A stretch of DNA of 64,000 nt from Phycomyces blakesleeanus NRRL 1555(-) (GCF_001638985.1 NW_017265138.1:1-64000), one strand, 5' to 3'; positions 12,552 to 24,392 are shown, counted from the stretch's first letter. The notes: generated by a model from the letters alone, not told the origin. Program-made: numbers and translations.

Positions 12552-13762
12552 TTATTCCTTTAAATTTATGCTCAAATGGACGGGTATTATTTTTCTTATC
12601 ATGAGCTGCCTCATAATCCGCATCAAGTTCATCAACGAACCTATCTCCCTATATGTCAATATAAGTATTATTACACACCATCCAAAAAAATAGTTTTTTG
12701 TACTATACCTCTTCGCTTCTCCAGCTTGGGCGGAATCTCCAAAAAAAACTCTTTTCTGAGGACGAATCCTGTTCCTCTTCTTCTCTTTCATCATCACTCT
12801 CAAGGTCTGACATGTAATCAGCATGGAGAATACTGTCAACATTCTCTCCAAAGCTGTTCACAAAGTGTGCCCGATTGGCTTTCAAGGCAGATTGTCTTCT
12901 TTCACACGACTATATATAAATATATAATATTTCTAATTTAATATCACATCTAGTATATTGTGTGCGTGTGTTTTTTACCTTTACACATCGCTGACGAAGA
13001 CAGGCCCGTCGATTCTCTTCCTGCTTCTTTTCTCCTGCTTTTTTTTCTTGCAACTTTCTGTTGCCAATGTGCTGCACAATCTTAGTTCGAAGAGTTGGCA
13101 AGTCCACCTTTTTCCCCTCTTCTTGACAACAAAGGTAATTGGTAACAGACTTCAGAACGAGTCTGTTTCCCTCACTGTTTTTATTTTCATTAGTATTGTA
13201 TTGGTCATACAATTTCTCTTCACTCAAATAATCGCACAACAATTGCTATAATATAAATGTATATTAAATTCTATCTACATAAAAACATATTATGATTACT
13301 TACATCCAATGTTGGTTAATGTCCAGGCGACATGTCTTGCTCAACTGCATTACTAGCAGTGGCTTCGGCTTTCTCAGAAGATGTGTTCTTCAAAACAGTG
13401 TTTAAGACACCATTAATGGTATCAAGTTTCTTGTACACATCATGGATGTTACTAGTTCCACCCAACGAATCACCTTCAAGATTCAACCGAGCTCTCTTTG
13501 GTGCTAGTGGTCTTTGATTGCTCACTGTTCCCTGTGAGTGTTGCAACATTATCGTCCTTATATCATTGGTATTTCTTGGTGGGCTTTTTTTTTGATTTTT
13601 ATAAAAAACGAAAATAAAATTAATATAAGAAAATTGAAGACTGCCTGGTTTTAATCTACCTTCCCACAGAAGGTTCTTTACCAAAAGCATTGTTAACTGA
13701 ATTGTTATTGAGATTTCTTGACATTGTGAATAATAAGAATAGCTTGTTTTTTTTAAATCCAA
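12552..13762 (-). pseudogene. CACTA-like accessory protein, convergent with the transposase
   Basis: Minus-strand exons lie at about 13762-13307, 13245-12910 and 12900-12570. The N-terminal part has a helical segment (KKLDTINGVLNTVLKN). A central basic region contains LRQRCVKVK. The C-terminal part has YMSDLESDDE followed by FRPSWRSEE. The last motif matches DVMSDGESDGD...YRPSWRTDE in the accessory gene at 26294-27566, so the two are homologous. A TAA at 13319-13317 (after SPGH) interrupts exon 1 near its end and is probably a former CAA. It is likely the non-catalytic partner of the transposase, by analogy with the tnpA-type second gene of plant CACTA elements. That role is inference. Exon edges are approximate. 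Confidence 0.6.
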
Positions 13763-13769
13763 AGGGTCT

Positions 13770-15480
13770 ATTTATATTATGTTTAATTTGGGCTTTAAGT
13801 TTTATTCTTTCTCAGAGAACACCATGATCTATTATGTAACAAGAACAGCTTTGAATGTTTCCACTCTTGTTGTGAGTATTTTATGTGTTTCTTTAATTTA
13901 ATTTTCAATCCATGTTTTATTTTTATATTATGTATTAGTATTTGAATAATATGATTTTATACTATACTCTGTTTTTCATATGTATTAGCTGCTGGCATAG
14001 TGCAACTGCGTTTTCTTTCAATTCTAAGTTACAGACAAAAATTATTTTTTGATTTATTTATTTTTAAAAAAAAAACCCCGAATTCGTATTTAATAGAATA
14101 ACCGCACCCCTCTTTTTTATTTTCTCTTTCTTTAACCTGCTCTTCTCGTTTTGTCTCTTTTTATATGTCTTGGTAAGCGTACTCTTAAGATCTCAACTTT
14201 TATTAATACTTTTGGCTTTTAGAATCATCTTAATATATATTAGATAAACAATACACTCAACAAGCATTCAAAACAGTACAGGTAATAAACAATCTCCTAA
14301 CCAAAATGAAACACCTTGCTGACTAAATATCTTTTATTTTTAAAATGATAGGGCTTCTACCCATTTTTTAATAAAAGATGTTTTGCTCTTGACACTATAT
14401 ACTTTCTAGTATTTTCAGTCTATAAAAAGGTAATATATATATAACTCAACTTAAATAATGTAACTTATCAATTCTTTATCTCAGATAAATATGTCACGCC
14501 TTTTTTTCAAGTCATACCGATTTGCCCCCTTTTGCAAACGTGTGTCTATAATATGTAAGTAATTCAAGTGTCTTTACAATCAAAGCGTAAATATTAATAA
14601 AGTTGTTTATTTTATTTCTTACTTTTTATTTAAAAGAAAATATCAAACAAACGGATTTTTATTCTATCGCGATATTTGTTATGAACCCCCATAAATGATC
14701 TAGTAAGTATGTTATTTCATTTTATTTCATAAAGAAACCTGTATTAATACTTCTGTATATTTTTTTGCTCTAAGCTAATGTAGTTCCAAACAAACGTATT
14801 CTCCAAGAAAATACCAAGGATTTCATTTTCAGTTAAAGAAGTGTAAAACCAAAAAACGCGCCGAATACATGAAACCAATAAGGTAGGGAAGTATAGTATA
14901 GGTCAGGTCATCCAATGTATTCAAGCCGTCCAATAAATGAAAGTATAACATGTATACAAGTCGTACTATTCGGATACACACTTTTAAAGAAGTATTAGTG
15001 GTCCATATTAAATAGCTAAATATATTTTCCAACCATTCAAAAATCAATAAAAACCATTTTTTCCATAGGATTCTATTTCAAATGCGTCATCTCTTGATGA
15101 TGTCAACAAGATCTATTTAAGTTTTTTTTTACCAGCATTCATTTGAATGCTGATTCCTGTCAGATTTCAGACTGATTCTAGTTCGATTTTAGTGAGGTCT
15201 ATCCAATAATATCATGTAATTAAAGCAAATAAAATTTTTTAAGAGGTAGAGAGTTCAAAGCCAATTCCATAACAAGTAGGGTTTAGGTACAGTTTGAAGT
15301 TATGGGGGAATATATAACCAGAATTACAGATAATTATAACATTTCAAGAAAAGAGGGAATTATAACTCAATTTATCTATTGATTTTAGTATCTATAATCT
15401 CATCATTTGGTTAACTAAATGAACCAATTTTTGTAACAAATACAAAACTATAATTGAACATAAACCACTGATTTTTGGAG
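13770..15480. other. Right subterminal region of element 1, no clear gene
   Basis: AT-rich. A possible tiny spliced frame starts with ATG near 14491 (MSRLFFKSYRFAPFCKRV). It is followed by a good GTAAGT donor at about 14555 and an AAAG acceptor, but gives fewer than 40 codons. A 9-bp-arm hairpin (CAGCATTCA/TGAATGCTG) lies near 15134. Nothing here is firmly coding. Confidence 0.4.
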
Positions 15481-15589
15481 GATTTAAACAAAAATTAAGC
15501 TACTTAAATTGGTTGTCTTTTGCAGTGCTACTACTAATTGATTATTCTTTTAATTTAGATTCTTTTAAATATTTCTTGCTTAATCATTG

Positions 15590-15776
15590 TTTTTATTGGA
15601 TAAGTCATAATTGCACTGTAGTATATTTTATAAAAATACATTTTTATTGGTTTCTCAAATGGGTATATTTTTTATCTTTCATTTTTATTGGTTATTACAC
15701 TACACAATTATATTTTATATATTACTTTTATTGGCTGTTATAATAGACATTACATTTTATACATCATTTTTATTGG
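15590..15776 (+). repeat. Five copies of TTTTATTGG, spaced 41-51 bp (subterminal repeat)
   Basis: TTTTATTGG occurs at about 15591, 15642, 15683, 15726 and 15768. Short spaced repeats just inside the ends are typical of CACTA elements, where the accessory protein binds. The motif also occurs near both ends of element 3 (about 24955 on +, about 32610 on -). This probably marks the left subterminal region of element 2. Confidence 0.6.
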
Positions 15777-16028
15777 TTATAAAAAGTCAAATACATCATA
15801 TACTTCCAATATTAAATATACTACTTTACACTGCAGTGGATAGTTACTTACAATTGCCTCCTTTGACAGTCTTTCTAGTGATGACTGACTCTTGCAATGG
15901 ATGCCCAATTTTGATAGCATCTGATGAAATCTATACCATCCCTCTTAAGCATATTTGCATATTTATTACAAATCATTGTTTGATCACATGAAGATATGGA
16001 CCCCCCAACTAGGACGAGGGCCAAGAGC

Positions 16029-16421
16029 TTATACAGAAGGAAAGGTGGCTAACTTGTTACATACAAGTTTCATACAGATCCTGAGTGTTGCTTTTTTGGA
16101 TGCTGTAACCTTGATTCCAAGATGTTGACTCATCATTTGGTAAACATGTTCTAAAGTGATATTACGAATGTTGACCACAGATTTGAAAATAAACCCATTT
16201 GAAATCTATTGAAGTTAAAGTTAGTTTTCAGCAATACTGTTTTGAGTTGAACTTACATTAATAAACAAAGAGAGATTTTGCTTTAAAGATCCTTTGATTA
16301 TTATTTCATTTCCAAGGCTGTTAATATCCATCTTAATTTGTTCACGATTGGCACGTAAGACAGATAACTGGAGCTGAATGACTAGAAGTAAAGATTCAAT
16401 GATGTTATCTATGTCATTCAT
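16029..16421 (-). CDS. Small two-exon accessory protein, 113 aa, of unknown function
   Basis: Exon 1 is 16421-16257 and exon 2 is 16205-16029, joined by a canonical 51-bp GT-AG intron in phase 0. The product starts MNDIDNIIESLLLVIQ and ends NKLATFPSV. Residues 1-50 form an amphipathic helix, probably a coiled coil. The C-terminal part (NIRNITLEHVYQMMSQHLG, then a basic ASKKATLRI) looks like a small helical DNA-binding fold. It is transcribed away from the transposase that starts at 16740, with about 320 bp shared upstream. Unlike the neighbouring transposon genes it has no stop codon. I do not recognise the family. A role as the element's accessory factor is inferred from position. Confidence 0.5.
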
Positions 16422-16739
16422 ATTGCAAATATTGTTTAGCTGAGAAAAAAGATGTTGTTGTGAAAATAAGTTATAAAGAAAAAAATTTCAATTATCTATT
16501 ATTAGTTTCATAGTAATATAGATTGAATCTATTAGATTGGTTTCAGTAAATATCAATTTTGCTTACCGTGCTTACATGACAACATGATATATATATGTTT
16601 TACTTTTTTCTTCTGAGCTTATATTCAAGTTACTGCGCTATTATTGCTTTCAAGTTAATCATTATAAAAGAGTTCAGACTTGAAAGCAAATATCTCTATT
16701 CTTACCCATACTTCAAAAGAATAAATTCAAATTAACAAA

Positions 16740-19673
16740 ATGTCTATAATCACAAAGCTTTCCCACCACAAGTGCAGTATCTGCTACAAATGCTACATAA
16801 ATAAGAAACTTGTAGCCAAGTGTGAAGTTCAGTGCCTGGAAAAAGTTTATAAAGAGATGAGTAACACCCAAAGTTCGCAAGTTGCTTCTGTTTCTGAGCA
16901 GAGTAATCTTATCTTGAATTTCACATCTAGCTCAACCTTGGAGTAAGTCTACAAATTATAATGATGCAACTAAATAAAATATATTAATTCTTTAATAATT
17001 AAACAGAGAAAGCACTAACATGAGCATCGATGAGAATATTACTCCTTTCGTTATCAATGAAATTGATGAGCCCATGGTAAGAAAGATAAATATACAAATG
17101 CATCCAATGTACTAATTATTGTTTATCTTATTAAAGTATGATATTGAACATGAGGATTCTATGGAAAATGATTTGGCAATCATGGATGTTACTGAAAATG
17201 TCATTGACAATACTTCTCCTCAGTTGGTCTATGACTTTAGTGCTCCTGTTCCTGTTCCTGGCTACGACGATGCAAAGAATCTCAAGCTTATGAAGATTAT
17301 AAGGGAGTTTGACATTTCCCAGAAGGCCCACATTAGTCTGGCAAAACAATTCAATGAAATTCTCAGCAGATCAAGTGAGATATCATACAGAGCTTGCACT
17401 CCCTATCTTGGTACCAAGCTTCTTTCTTGATTTCTTGGTGTCGATGAGGAGACATACCACGTTTGTTGCAATGGGTGTATGCTGTATAACAATGATCAGC
17501 AAACGGAGTGCCTGCATTATGACAAAGCCGGTTACAAGACTGGTGAGAGAAGCCAAGACGCTGGTGAGAATCTAATTCCTGCTAGCACAATGATACAGCT
17601 TCCTCTGGGTAGACAGCTTGCAGTTGCTTTGGTCAATGACTGCACCAGAAAAGAGATGTTGTATTGCCACCATCATACGCAAAAGGCTGATGGCAGCATT
17701 TCCGATGTCTTTGACAGACAGGCATACCAGTCAAAGAAGTATCTTTTCTCGGGTGAAAATGACATCAACATTTCGCTGTCTGTTGATGGGTTTGCTCCCC
17801 ATAGTGTTCTGGGTTTGGTAATCATTGTCCACGTTACCAACCTCAACCTTCCCCCAATGATCTGCTACGAGTGCAGCCATATGATCCAAGTTGTAATCAT
17901 CCCTGGTCCCAAAGCACCCACCAACTTCTGGTCATTCTTGGAGCCTGTTCTGAAAGAACTTCAGGTTCTCCAAGCTGGTGAAATGGTTGTGAAGACACCA
18001 TCTGGAGATATTAGTGCAAAAGTCCATGTACTAATGACAACTGGCAACATCTCAGCTCTGGGAAAGATGGCTTGTTATATGGGCCATATGAGTAAGGATG
18101 GCTGCCGCATCTGCCATGTTGTGGGTCAATCTCCTGGCCATGGCCAATATTTCTGAATGCCATCTGCCATCACCATGCGCACACCGGAAAGTTTCAAGCA
18201 CTTTGATGAGGTGGCCTCATCCAGCAAAAAAGAGTTAACTGGCCAATCTCCCTTCTCCTTACTGGATTCCTTCTCTGGTCCATTCTTCTTTGCATTGGAT
18301 GAAATGCACGGCATTTGTCACGGCATTGCCAAACAGGTCTGGGGGCTCATGTGTGGCAAGTATAGAAAATATCATCCTCTCTCTCTCCCTTGCTGCTCAG
18401 AAAGAAATTGGTACTGCCATGGTGTCATCTAGAAGAAGTATTCTGACATCTTTCCATGGTGCATGGATCAACATCACAACAAGATCAGGGTACTTCCGGG
18501 CTGTGGACTGGGCTGACTTCATTTTGTTTGTTATCCCCACACTTGTGGCAGAGCATGTCCATGACCAAGCTGCCTGTAAGGCATTGCTTGACCTGGTGCA
18601 GACATGCAACCTACTCATGAGCTGGGAGTTATCAGCAGAGGAGAAAACCTTGATCAAAACGTAAGCTTTAATTATAATTAATATTATTTTTTTATAACTT
18701 GTGTTAACTTATCTTTTTTTTTAGAAATCTCGTCACATGGAATGCGTATCTGGAAGCCTTGCTAGCTAAAGGAGAGGTCCAGCTCAAGGTCTTTACGATC
18801 AACCAGCACCTCCTGCAGCACTATCCCGCAATGATAGAAGCGTATGGTCCCCCCAGAGCGTATAGTGCACGATCTGTTGAGAGGACGATTGGGGAATACT
18901 CACGAGCAATAAAAAGTAATTTGGCAATTGCAATCAACGCTGGCAACATCATGCTTGGCTTGACACAGATTCGACAGATGAGAGTTGAAAATTAAATAAC
19001 GGCAACAGCAACAGTAACAGCAACAACTCTCCTTCAGTATGACGATCCCTCTGCTGGTTGGCCAATTGACCGAGAAGGTAGTAATGTTGGTACTGATTCT
19101 GACATTGAGTTCTGGGGGCCTTTGAGGAACAGAACGATTGTTGATAGTTTTGGAGGCATTTCTTGTCTTCCAGAGCTTCTTCAAAAGTTCTACGAATCAA
19201 AGGGGGAAGAGTGTAGTATGATTGAAGCAGCCATTAAAACAAGCCGTAAGGCATTTGTAAATGGTTGTGTTATTGACTCTGCACTCGACCATAATTGTGT
19301 AAGAGAGGCACACAACGTCAGACTTCAGGTTCAGGTTGATGAGAACCGCAACATTGGGCAAAGCTACTCTCTAGTCTACAAGGATTTCTTTGGGAAGGTC
19401 GTCGTTTTCTTTGAGCACAAGCTCAACAACAAGAGGTGCCTGCTTGTCCTTGTCAATGTTTATGCAGTTCGTTTGGTAAATAGTATACCAGCAATCAACA
19501 ATGGGCAAATGAAGCTAATGGTAGTTCACCTGGCAGATGTCAAAGAATTAGTTGGTTTGGTAAAGTCGGACATGACTATAAACACAATAACAACAACAGC
19601 AACAACATATGTAGTGTGGTCAGAGCTTAACCGCGGCCCAAAACTGTCACTTGGTTCTCTTGCAGACTTATAA
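16740..19673 (+). pseudogene. Divergent tnp2-type transposase with three stops and a slippage frameshift
   Basis: Exons 16740-16942, 17007-17076, 17137-18660 and 18725-19673, all GT-AG. An N-terminal Cys-rich segment (CSICYKCY) is followed by an acidic stretch. The core has CCNGC, SLSVDGFAPH, IIPGPKAPTNFW, a DGCRICH zinc-like pair and DEMHGICHGIAKQVW, which parallels DPMHNLYLGTAKR of the other elements. Stops lie at 17428 (TGA), 18154 (TGA) and 18993 (TAA). The frame also shifts at a CT dinucleotide run near 18374-18386. Sequence similarity to elements 1 and 3 is low, so this is a separate CACTA-like lineage. It is inactive as read. Confidence 0.8.
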
Positions 19674-20003
19674 TTTTTTTTTCTTGTAATACATTATTTT
19701 TTTCAAATTGTCTTAACATATTTTATCCTCCCAGCAAAAAGTTTAGATATTTTTCTCTCTTTTACCTCTGACTTTTAATAGTCATCAATTGCAATCTACA
19801 TTTACTAAAAATGTAAAATCTGTAGTTAAAATGTACTTTTGTCTATCAGGAGATTTAATTTTAGGTGGTCAATCTGCTTTTTGTCAACCTTTTCAAAAAA
19901 CAGAGATTTTCTAGTTTCAAATTGGATTTTTGGTGATTTTTTAATTATTATAGGCCAAAAACAAAGTCACAAATACAAAAAACCGCCCCTATTTGTTGTA
20001 GTG

Positions 20004-20338
20004 TAATATTTTATTACATTACTTTTTTATTTAATTATTATTTTTGAAATAAAATTAGAATACTATTAATCTTTTCTGAAGTTATATTTATATATTTTGG
20101 TTATTAAATTTGGTTTTCTGTTAAGAAAAAAAACGTAATTAAAATATTTTAATTTCTTTTATTTATTATATATTTTTTTCTTTCTTAAATATTGATATGT
20201 TTTATTTATTATTATTTATTTGTATATCTTTATGTGGTGATCCAGACACTCGGATGTTGGATTTATCACATATAAGAGCATATTCATATTGGGATAGTGT
20301 AGTAGCTATCATCTTGTTAGTATAAAATATATAAACGA
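20004..20338. other. AT-rich spacer, nothing recognised
   Basis: It lies between the right end of CACTA-like element 2 and the target duplication of the MULE. Runs of T/A, no open frame of note and no inverted repeat seen. Confidence 0.6.
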
Positions 20339-20399
20339 TTAAGTAAGGGGATCTATATGGACATGCAAGAAAAATTAGGGTCGGACATGCAAAAAAAGA

Positions 20400-20625
20400 C
20401 CAAAAGGGAGAATTAAACGTGACGTCACTTGTAATTGGCCTTTGGGAGTGTTACTGACAAATTGAGCACTGATAAGACATGCAAAAGCAACCAAATTGAA
20501 GAATTAAACGTGACGTCACCTATAATTGACTTTTGGGAGTGTTACCAACAAATTGGACACTGATAAGACATGCAAAAGCGAGCAAATTGAAGAACTAGAC
20601 GTGACATCACATATAATTAGTTTTG
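20400..20625 (+). promoter_or_regulatory. CRE-like palindromes in the left inverted repeat
   Basis: GTGACGTCAC occurs in the first and second subrepeats (near 20420 and 20510). The third (near 20600) reads GTGACATCAC. The 8-bp core TGACGTCA is the consensus site of ATF/CREB-type bZIP factors. Spacing is about 90-100 bp. Whether it is bound is unknown. Confidence 0.65.
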
Positions 20626-20936
20626 CATGTTACACGCATTTTTTTGGGGGGTCAGCCTTGATATTTGTTAAATGTTTCAAAATTAATGTTGATTGTAAAA
20701 ATATAAAAAATGATAATGAGATAGATATAAAGATAAAAATGGAAGATTGTAAAGAAGATAAATATAGAAATATAGATAAATAGAAAGATAATAATAAATT
20801 GAATAGAAACAGAAGGGAATATTGATAATAGAGATAAATATAGAATCTAAAAAGTAAAAAAAAAATCTAAAAAAGATATATACAAAAAGTTAGTATAATT
20901 CAAGATAATTCTAGTTTAAAAGTCATACCTTGATTG

Positions 20937-22984
20937 TTAGTACATCAAAGAATAATCTTCAAGGCCATGTTTTTGAATTATTCTTTTATGAAAGGGGTTG
21001 ATTTTTGGCCAGCAGAAATTTCGAGTGTTTTTGCACTTGGTAAGAAGAAAGTGGTTTACATCTAAGATAATAATTATCGGTTCCACTTTTTCTGGCAAGG
21101 TAGCAAATGGAACAAAAAGACAGTCGCCTGTTTCAATTGGAGTATTCCAATATACAGCCACTGCTCTGCTAAATGTATCGGCTACAAGTTGAGGATGGTC
21201 GATTGTACCGAACCAATGTTGCTGGGGGAGAGGTGAGCGCTTGTCTTGGAGACTGCGAATTAGTGGGTTATTGGATGCAGACATATTGCCATGCTCCATT
21301 CTTCCGTGGTAGTAGTTGTTTTGGTGCTTTAAAAATGTTTCTAGCATTTTGTCTTTTACTTTTGACCACTCCTCCTGGTCCTGGTACACTTCCATTGCTA
21401 TCGCCCTGTACCCACAATTTCCGTCTGCTTCAGGAGAAAAGATTGTTGATATATGTTTTGGTGCGATTGTGAGATTTGTTAGTAATGTGGGATTGCATGG
21501 TGACTCAAGGTTGATAATATTTTTTATGGCTTTTTGCTCTTTAGCTGAGGATATTTTTTGCCTAGAAAACAAAGCAAAGATTTAGTAAATTAAATCTAAA
21601 CAATATTAAAATCTTACTTTTTTTGTTCTTTTTCTGTTTTAATTTTTTTTGTGATTTTTTCTTTTTCGGTATTGATGCAATGCTCTAATGCAATCATCTT
21701 GTGCTTGGTATTTTTTGGTCGGCCTTTAATGGCTTCGACTACTGTTGGGCCCTTAAGGTTTTCGAGTTTCTGTGCATCGATTTGTTTCAAAGTTTTTTCT
21801 ATCAATTGGTATATATTGATTTGTTCTTGTTCGCTCTGAGCATTGGCAAAATGTTTGCAAATAAGCTCAAGAGCATAGTTGAATTCTGGGGTTATTGGTT
21901 TGATATTGTTGATGTTTGGGGGTACTGGGGTTGCATTTTGGATAGTTAAATGGTCTACATAATAAAATGTTATATGAGAAAATCGTCATGTAATTATTGC
22001 TATTATTATATATATTACTTTCTCCTTCTAGATAGTTTTTTCTCTAGCGTCTTGGGATGCAGGAGATTGGGATGGTATTGAATTTGGCGAGTGTGTGGTA
22101 ACAAGGAAGCAGGTAGTTGTATTGTATGAGGCATTTGCACTCTTTGGCTAGTTTTTCGGATATAATGGATTTGGATAATTCTAATTTGATTTGATCCATT
22201 GCAAATCTACAGACTTTAAGACGGATGTCATTTAGTCTGGCGGCATTGACTTTATCGAACACAATTTTTGTTCCTTCTCCAAGGCTTTCCACCATTAGCC
22301 AATGCTTGCGATCTGCAACCTGTACAATTTATAAATATATTATAACCAATAAATGCATAAAATAGTATAGAATAAACTTACCAACTCGTCATACCACTTT
22401 TTTACTTTAAGGGTAACTGCCTTCAGTTTACCCGAGGAAGTACCAAGAGAATGCTTGAGAGAAGAATGGGCACTTTCTGCACGGTTCGACGTGCGATTGC
22501 CGAAATGGGCATGTTTGTAAACATACATGTTCACCCAGTTTTCCTTGTCTTTCATTTTTCTGATAAAGTATATTAAAAAAAACACGATTTTTTATAGTTA
22601 AATACTGTTTACATCAAATTTAAAAAATTTATACGTACTTCTCAAGAAAAGCACTAGCAGCTTTTCCTTGGTCTTTGCAATTTTCCTTTGCAAATTCAAG
22701 GTATCCATTTGTTTCGTTTTTTACTTCTTGATGTGTAATGCATTTTAAAGCAATTCGGTCAAGGAATTCTGACAGCTTATCCAACAGGTCTCTCTTTTCG
22801 CTACTCTTGTCTCCCTTCATCATCGGAAGCAATTGCTTTTTAAAGTTGTCTTTGATATGCTTATAGCACAACAACTGCTTCGACTCAGGAAAGACTCGAG
22901 TAATAGCATTTCTCAATGCTTTTTCATTGTCAGTGATGAAAACATCTGGGAGAAGTGTTGTTTGTTTGTCGTTGCTGCTGTTGC

Positions 22985-23023
<39 letters not shown>

Positions 23024-23990
23024 CATCGGGCCAGACTGCATCGCGGAGACAGCTAAGCACCCAGAGATAATTTTCTTCTGTCTCATGCTCTACCCAAGCA
23101 CCGGCAATTGGATACGTCTTTAAAGTGGTACGAGGGTTTCTACTCACATTGCTAGTACCAACAATGTTGACATAAGTCATTCGATGACTATTTGTCTTAT
23201 ATGTGGCATCAATAATGACAGTCTCAGGCATTCTTCGTGCCTCATTGATCGCATCCTGATGCACAAAGAAGACCATATTCACTTGATTGTCTTCTGTATT
23301 ACCAACAGAATACCTGACATGGAAGTCAAGATCTTGCAGAGTGGTGATAAAGTCAAATATCTCCTTTCCTTTTTCCGATTTTCCGAAATGTTGCTTTATA
23401 TTAGCAATGTCATGGCGAACAATGTTTGTATATCCATTTATCTTCAAACTGTTGAAGATGGTGGATACATCGTCATTGTTCTCCAGATGCTTAACCACAA
23501 GCGCCATTGCCTCAGGCGAGAGCTTGCGGTGCATAGCATATGCTCTGTGGTCTTCTTCAATGGGGTGATTATGCTCTGCCTCACGGGAGCGCACAGTGAG
23601 CTTTCCGCCCTTCTTGGTGTTGGCATACATGAAGCAAGGGCAGCCATGCTTCTGCGTGTCTTTTTCGCGCTTTCTCTCCCATCCAGAAAGAGTTTCACCC
23701 ATAACTGATGTTTTGGAAGCAACCTTCTCGGCTTTTCTGGTATCTCTATATTCGCCAGAGTGCTTGCAAATCAATTTGATGCGAGAGCTTGATGCATATT
23801 CAGTAGTGAGAGCAATGTTATGCTTGACACCATATGCTTTGGCAGCTTCTCGAACAGCTACGACTGAAGAGAATTCTCTTCCAACAAGAAAAATTGAGTT
23901 GAACTCAGTCAAGGCAGCATTGTACTTCTTCGACGTCTCGCTAACAATGACAAAGTCGTTGGTGTTGTTGATGTTGTTAATGTTGCTCAT
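20937..23990 (-). pseudogene. MULE transposase with SWIM-like finger, AT-hook-like motif and OTU domain
   Basis: The start is ATG at 23990; the open frame further upstream has no ATG. Exons are about 23990-22639, 22559-22382, 22319-22030, 21950-21614 and 21555-20937. Order of parts: FAR1-like N-terminus (AKAYGVKHNIALTTEY, CKHSGEYRD), DDE core (IIDATYKTN, FITDNEKAL with CYKHIKDNF, NRAESAHSSLKH), SWIM-like CKC...CYH, a basic GRPKN motif, and a C-terminal OTU cysteine-protease-like domain (DGNCGYRA for Asp/Cys, VNHF for His). An Asn run from a trinucleotide repeat lies at about 22990. One in-frame TAG (22046-22044, after CIPRR) falls where Trp is expected, unless an unseen splice avoids it. Everything else is open, so the copy is nearly intact. 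Confidence 0.8.
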
Positions 23991-24117
23991 GTTAAATGTC
24001 AAAAAAAATTATGCGCTGATGTTGTAGTAAAAAAGGGCAGTGATTTAATTGGCAATCTGGAGGGTAATTTATCTGATCCCCCCAAAAAAAGATGCGTGTA
24101 ACATGCAAAACTAATTA

Positions 24118-24320
24118 TATGTGACGTCACGTCTAATTCTTCAGTTTGCTCGCTTTTGCATGTCTTATCAGTGCTCAATTTGTTGGTAACACTCCCAAAA
24201 GTCAATTATAGGTGACGTCACGTTTAATTCTTCAATTTGGTTGCTTTTGCATGTCTTATCAGTGCTCAATTTGTCAGTAACACTCCCAAAGGCCAATTAC
24301 AAGTGACATCACGTTTAATT
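24118..24320 (-). promoter_or_regulatory. CRE-like palindromes in the right inverted repeat
   Basis: Two intact GTGACGTCAC sites (near 24120 and 24212) and a degenerate one (near 24303, GTGACATCAC). The degenerate copy is the outermost here but the innermost in the left repeat, so each end lost a different site by a CpG transition. The innermost sites lie about 130 bp upstream of the transposase ATG and could drive it. Confidence 0.65.
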
Positions 24321-24392
24321 CTCCCTTTTGGTCTTTTTTTGCATGTCCGACCCTAATTTTTCTTGCATGTCCATATCATTGCCCTTAAGTAA

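Larger units (their letters stand above)
8412..15527. mobile_element. CACTA-like element 1 (two convergent genes)
   Basis: The left end starts CACTGCAAAAGAC at 8412 and the right end is the exact inverted copy ending at 15527 (13 bp). Inside are a tnp2-type transposase (+) and a convergent accessory gene (-). Element 3 has the same arrangement. I found no matching 3-bp duplication at the flanks (ATA against CTA), so the right boundary could be wrong or rearranged. 8430-9230 has no gene that I can see. Confidence 0.7.
15540..20003. mobile_element. CACTA-like element 2 (left end not resolved)
   Basis: The right end is CACTACAACAAATAGGGG in inverted orientation, ending at 20003. A matching left end was not found. 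Candidates CACTACACAAT at 15698 and CACTGCAGTG at 15829 match only 5-7 bases. It contains a divergent tnp2-type transposase (+) and a small gene (-) that points away from it, unlike the convergent pairs in elements 1 and 3. The left part may have been lost or rearranged beside element 1. Confidence 0.5.
20339..24392. mobile_element. OTU-MULE (20347-24384) with ~300-bp inverted repeats and 8-bp target duplication
   Basis: TTAAGTAA occurs directly outside both ends (20339-20346 and 24385-24392). The terminal inverted repeats (about 20347-20655 and 24070-24384) are long and highly similar. Each is built from about three ~98-bp subrepeats. The 4.04-kb interior carries one minus-strand multi-exon transposase gene. 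The 8-bp duplication is the same length as for the MULE at 3076. Confidence 0.92.

Noticed and set aside
14491..14700. Tiny spliced gene MSRLFFKSYRF... in element 1
   Set aside because: Good splice signals but fewer than 40 codons and no relative in element 3; recorded only as an uncertain region.
8412..20003. A single giant CACTA element using the left end at 8412 and the right end at 20003
   Set aside because: The end at 15527 matches 8412 over 13 bp while the end at 20003 shares only CACT, and two unrelated transposases lie between.
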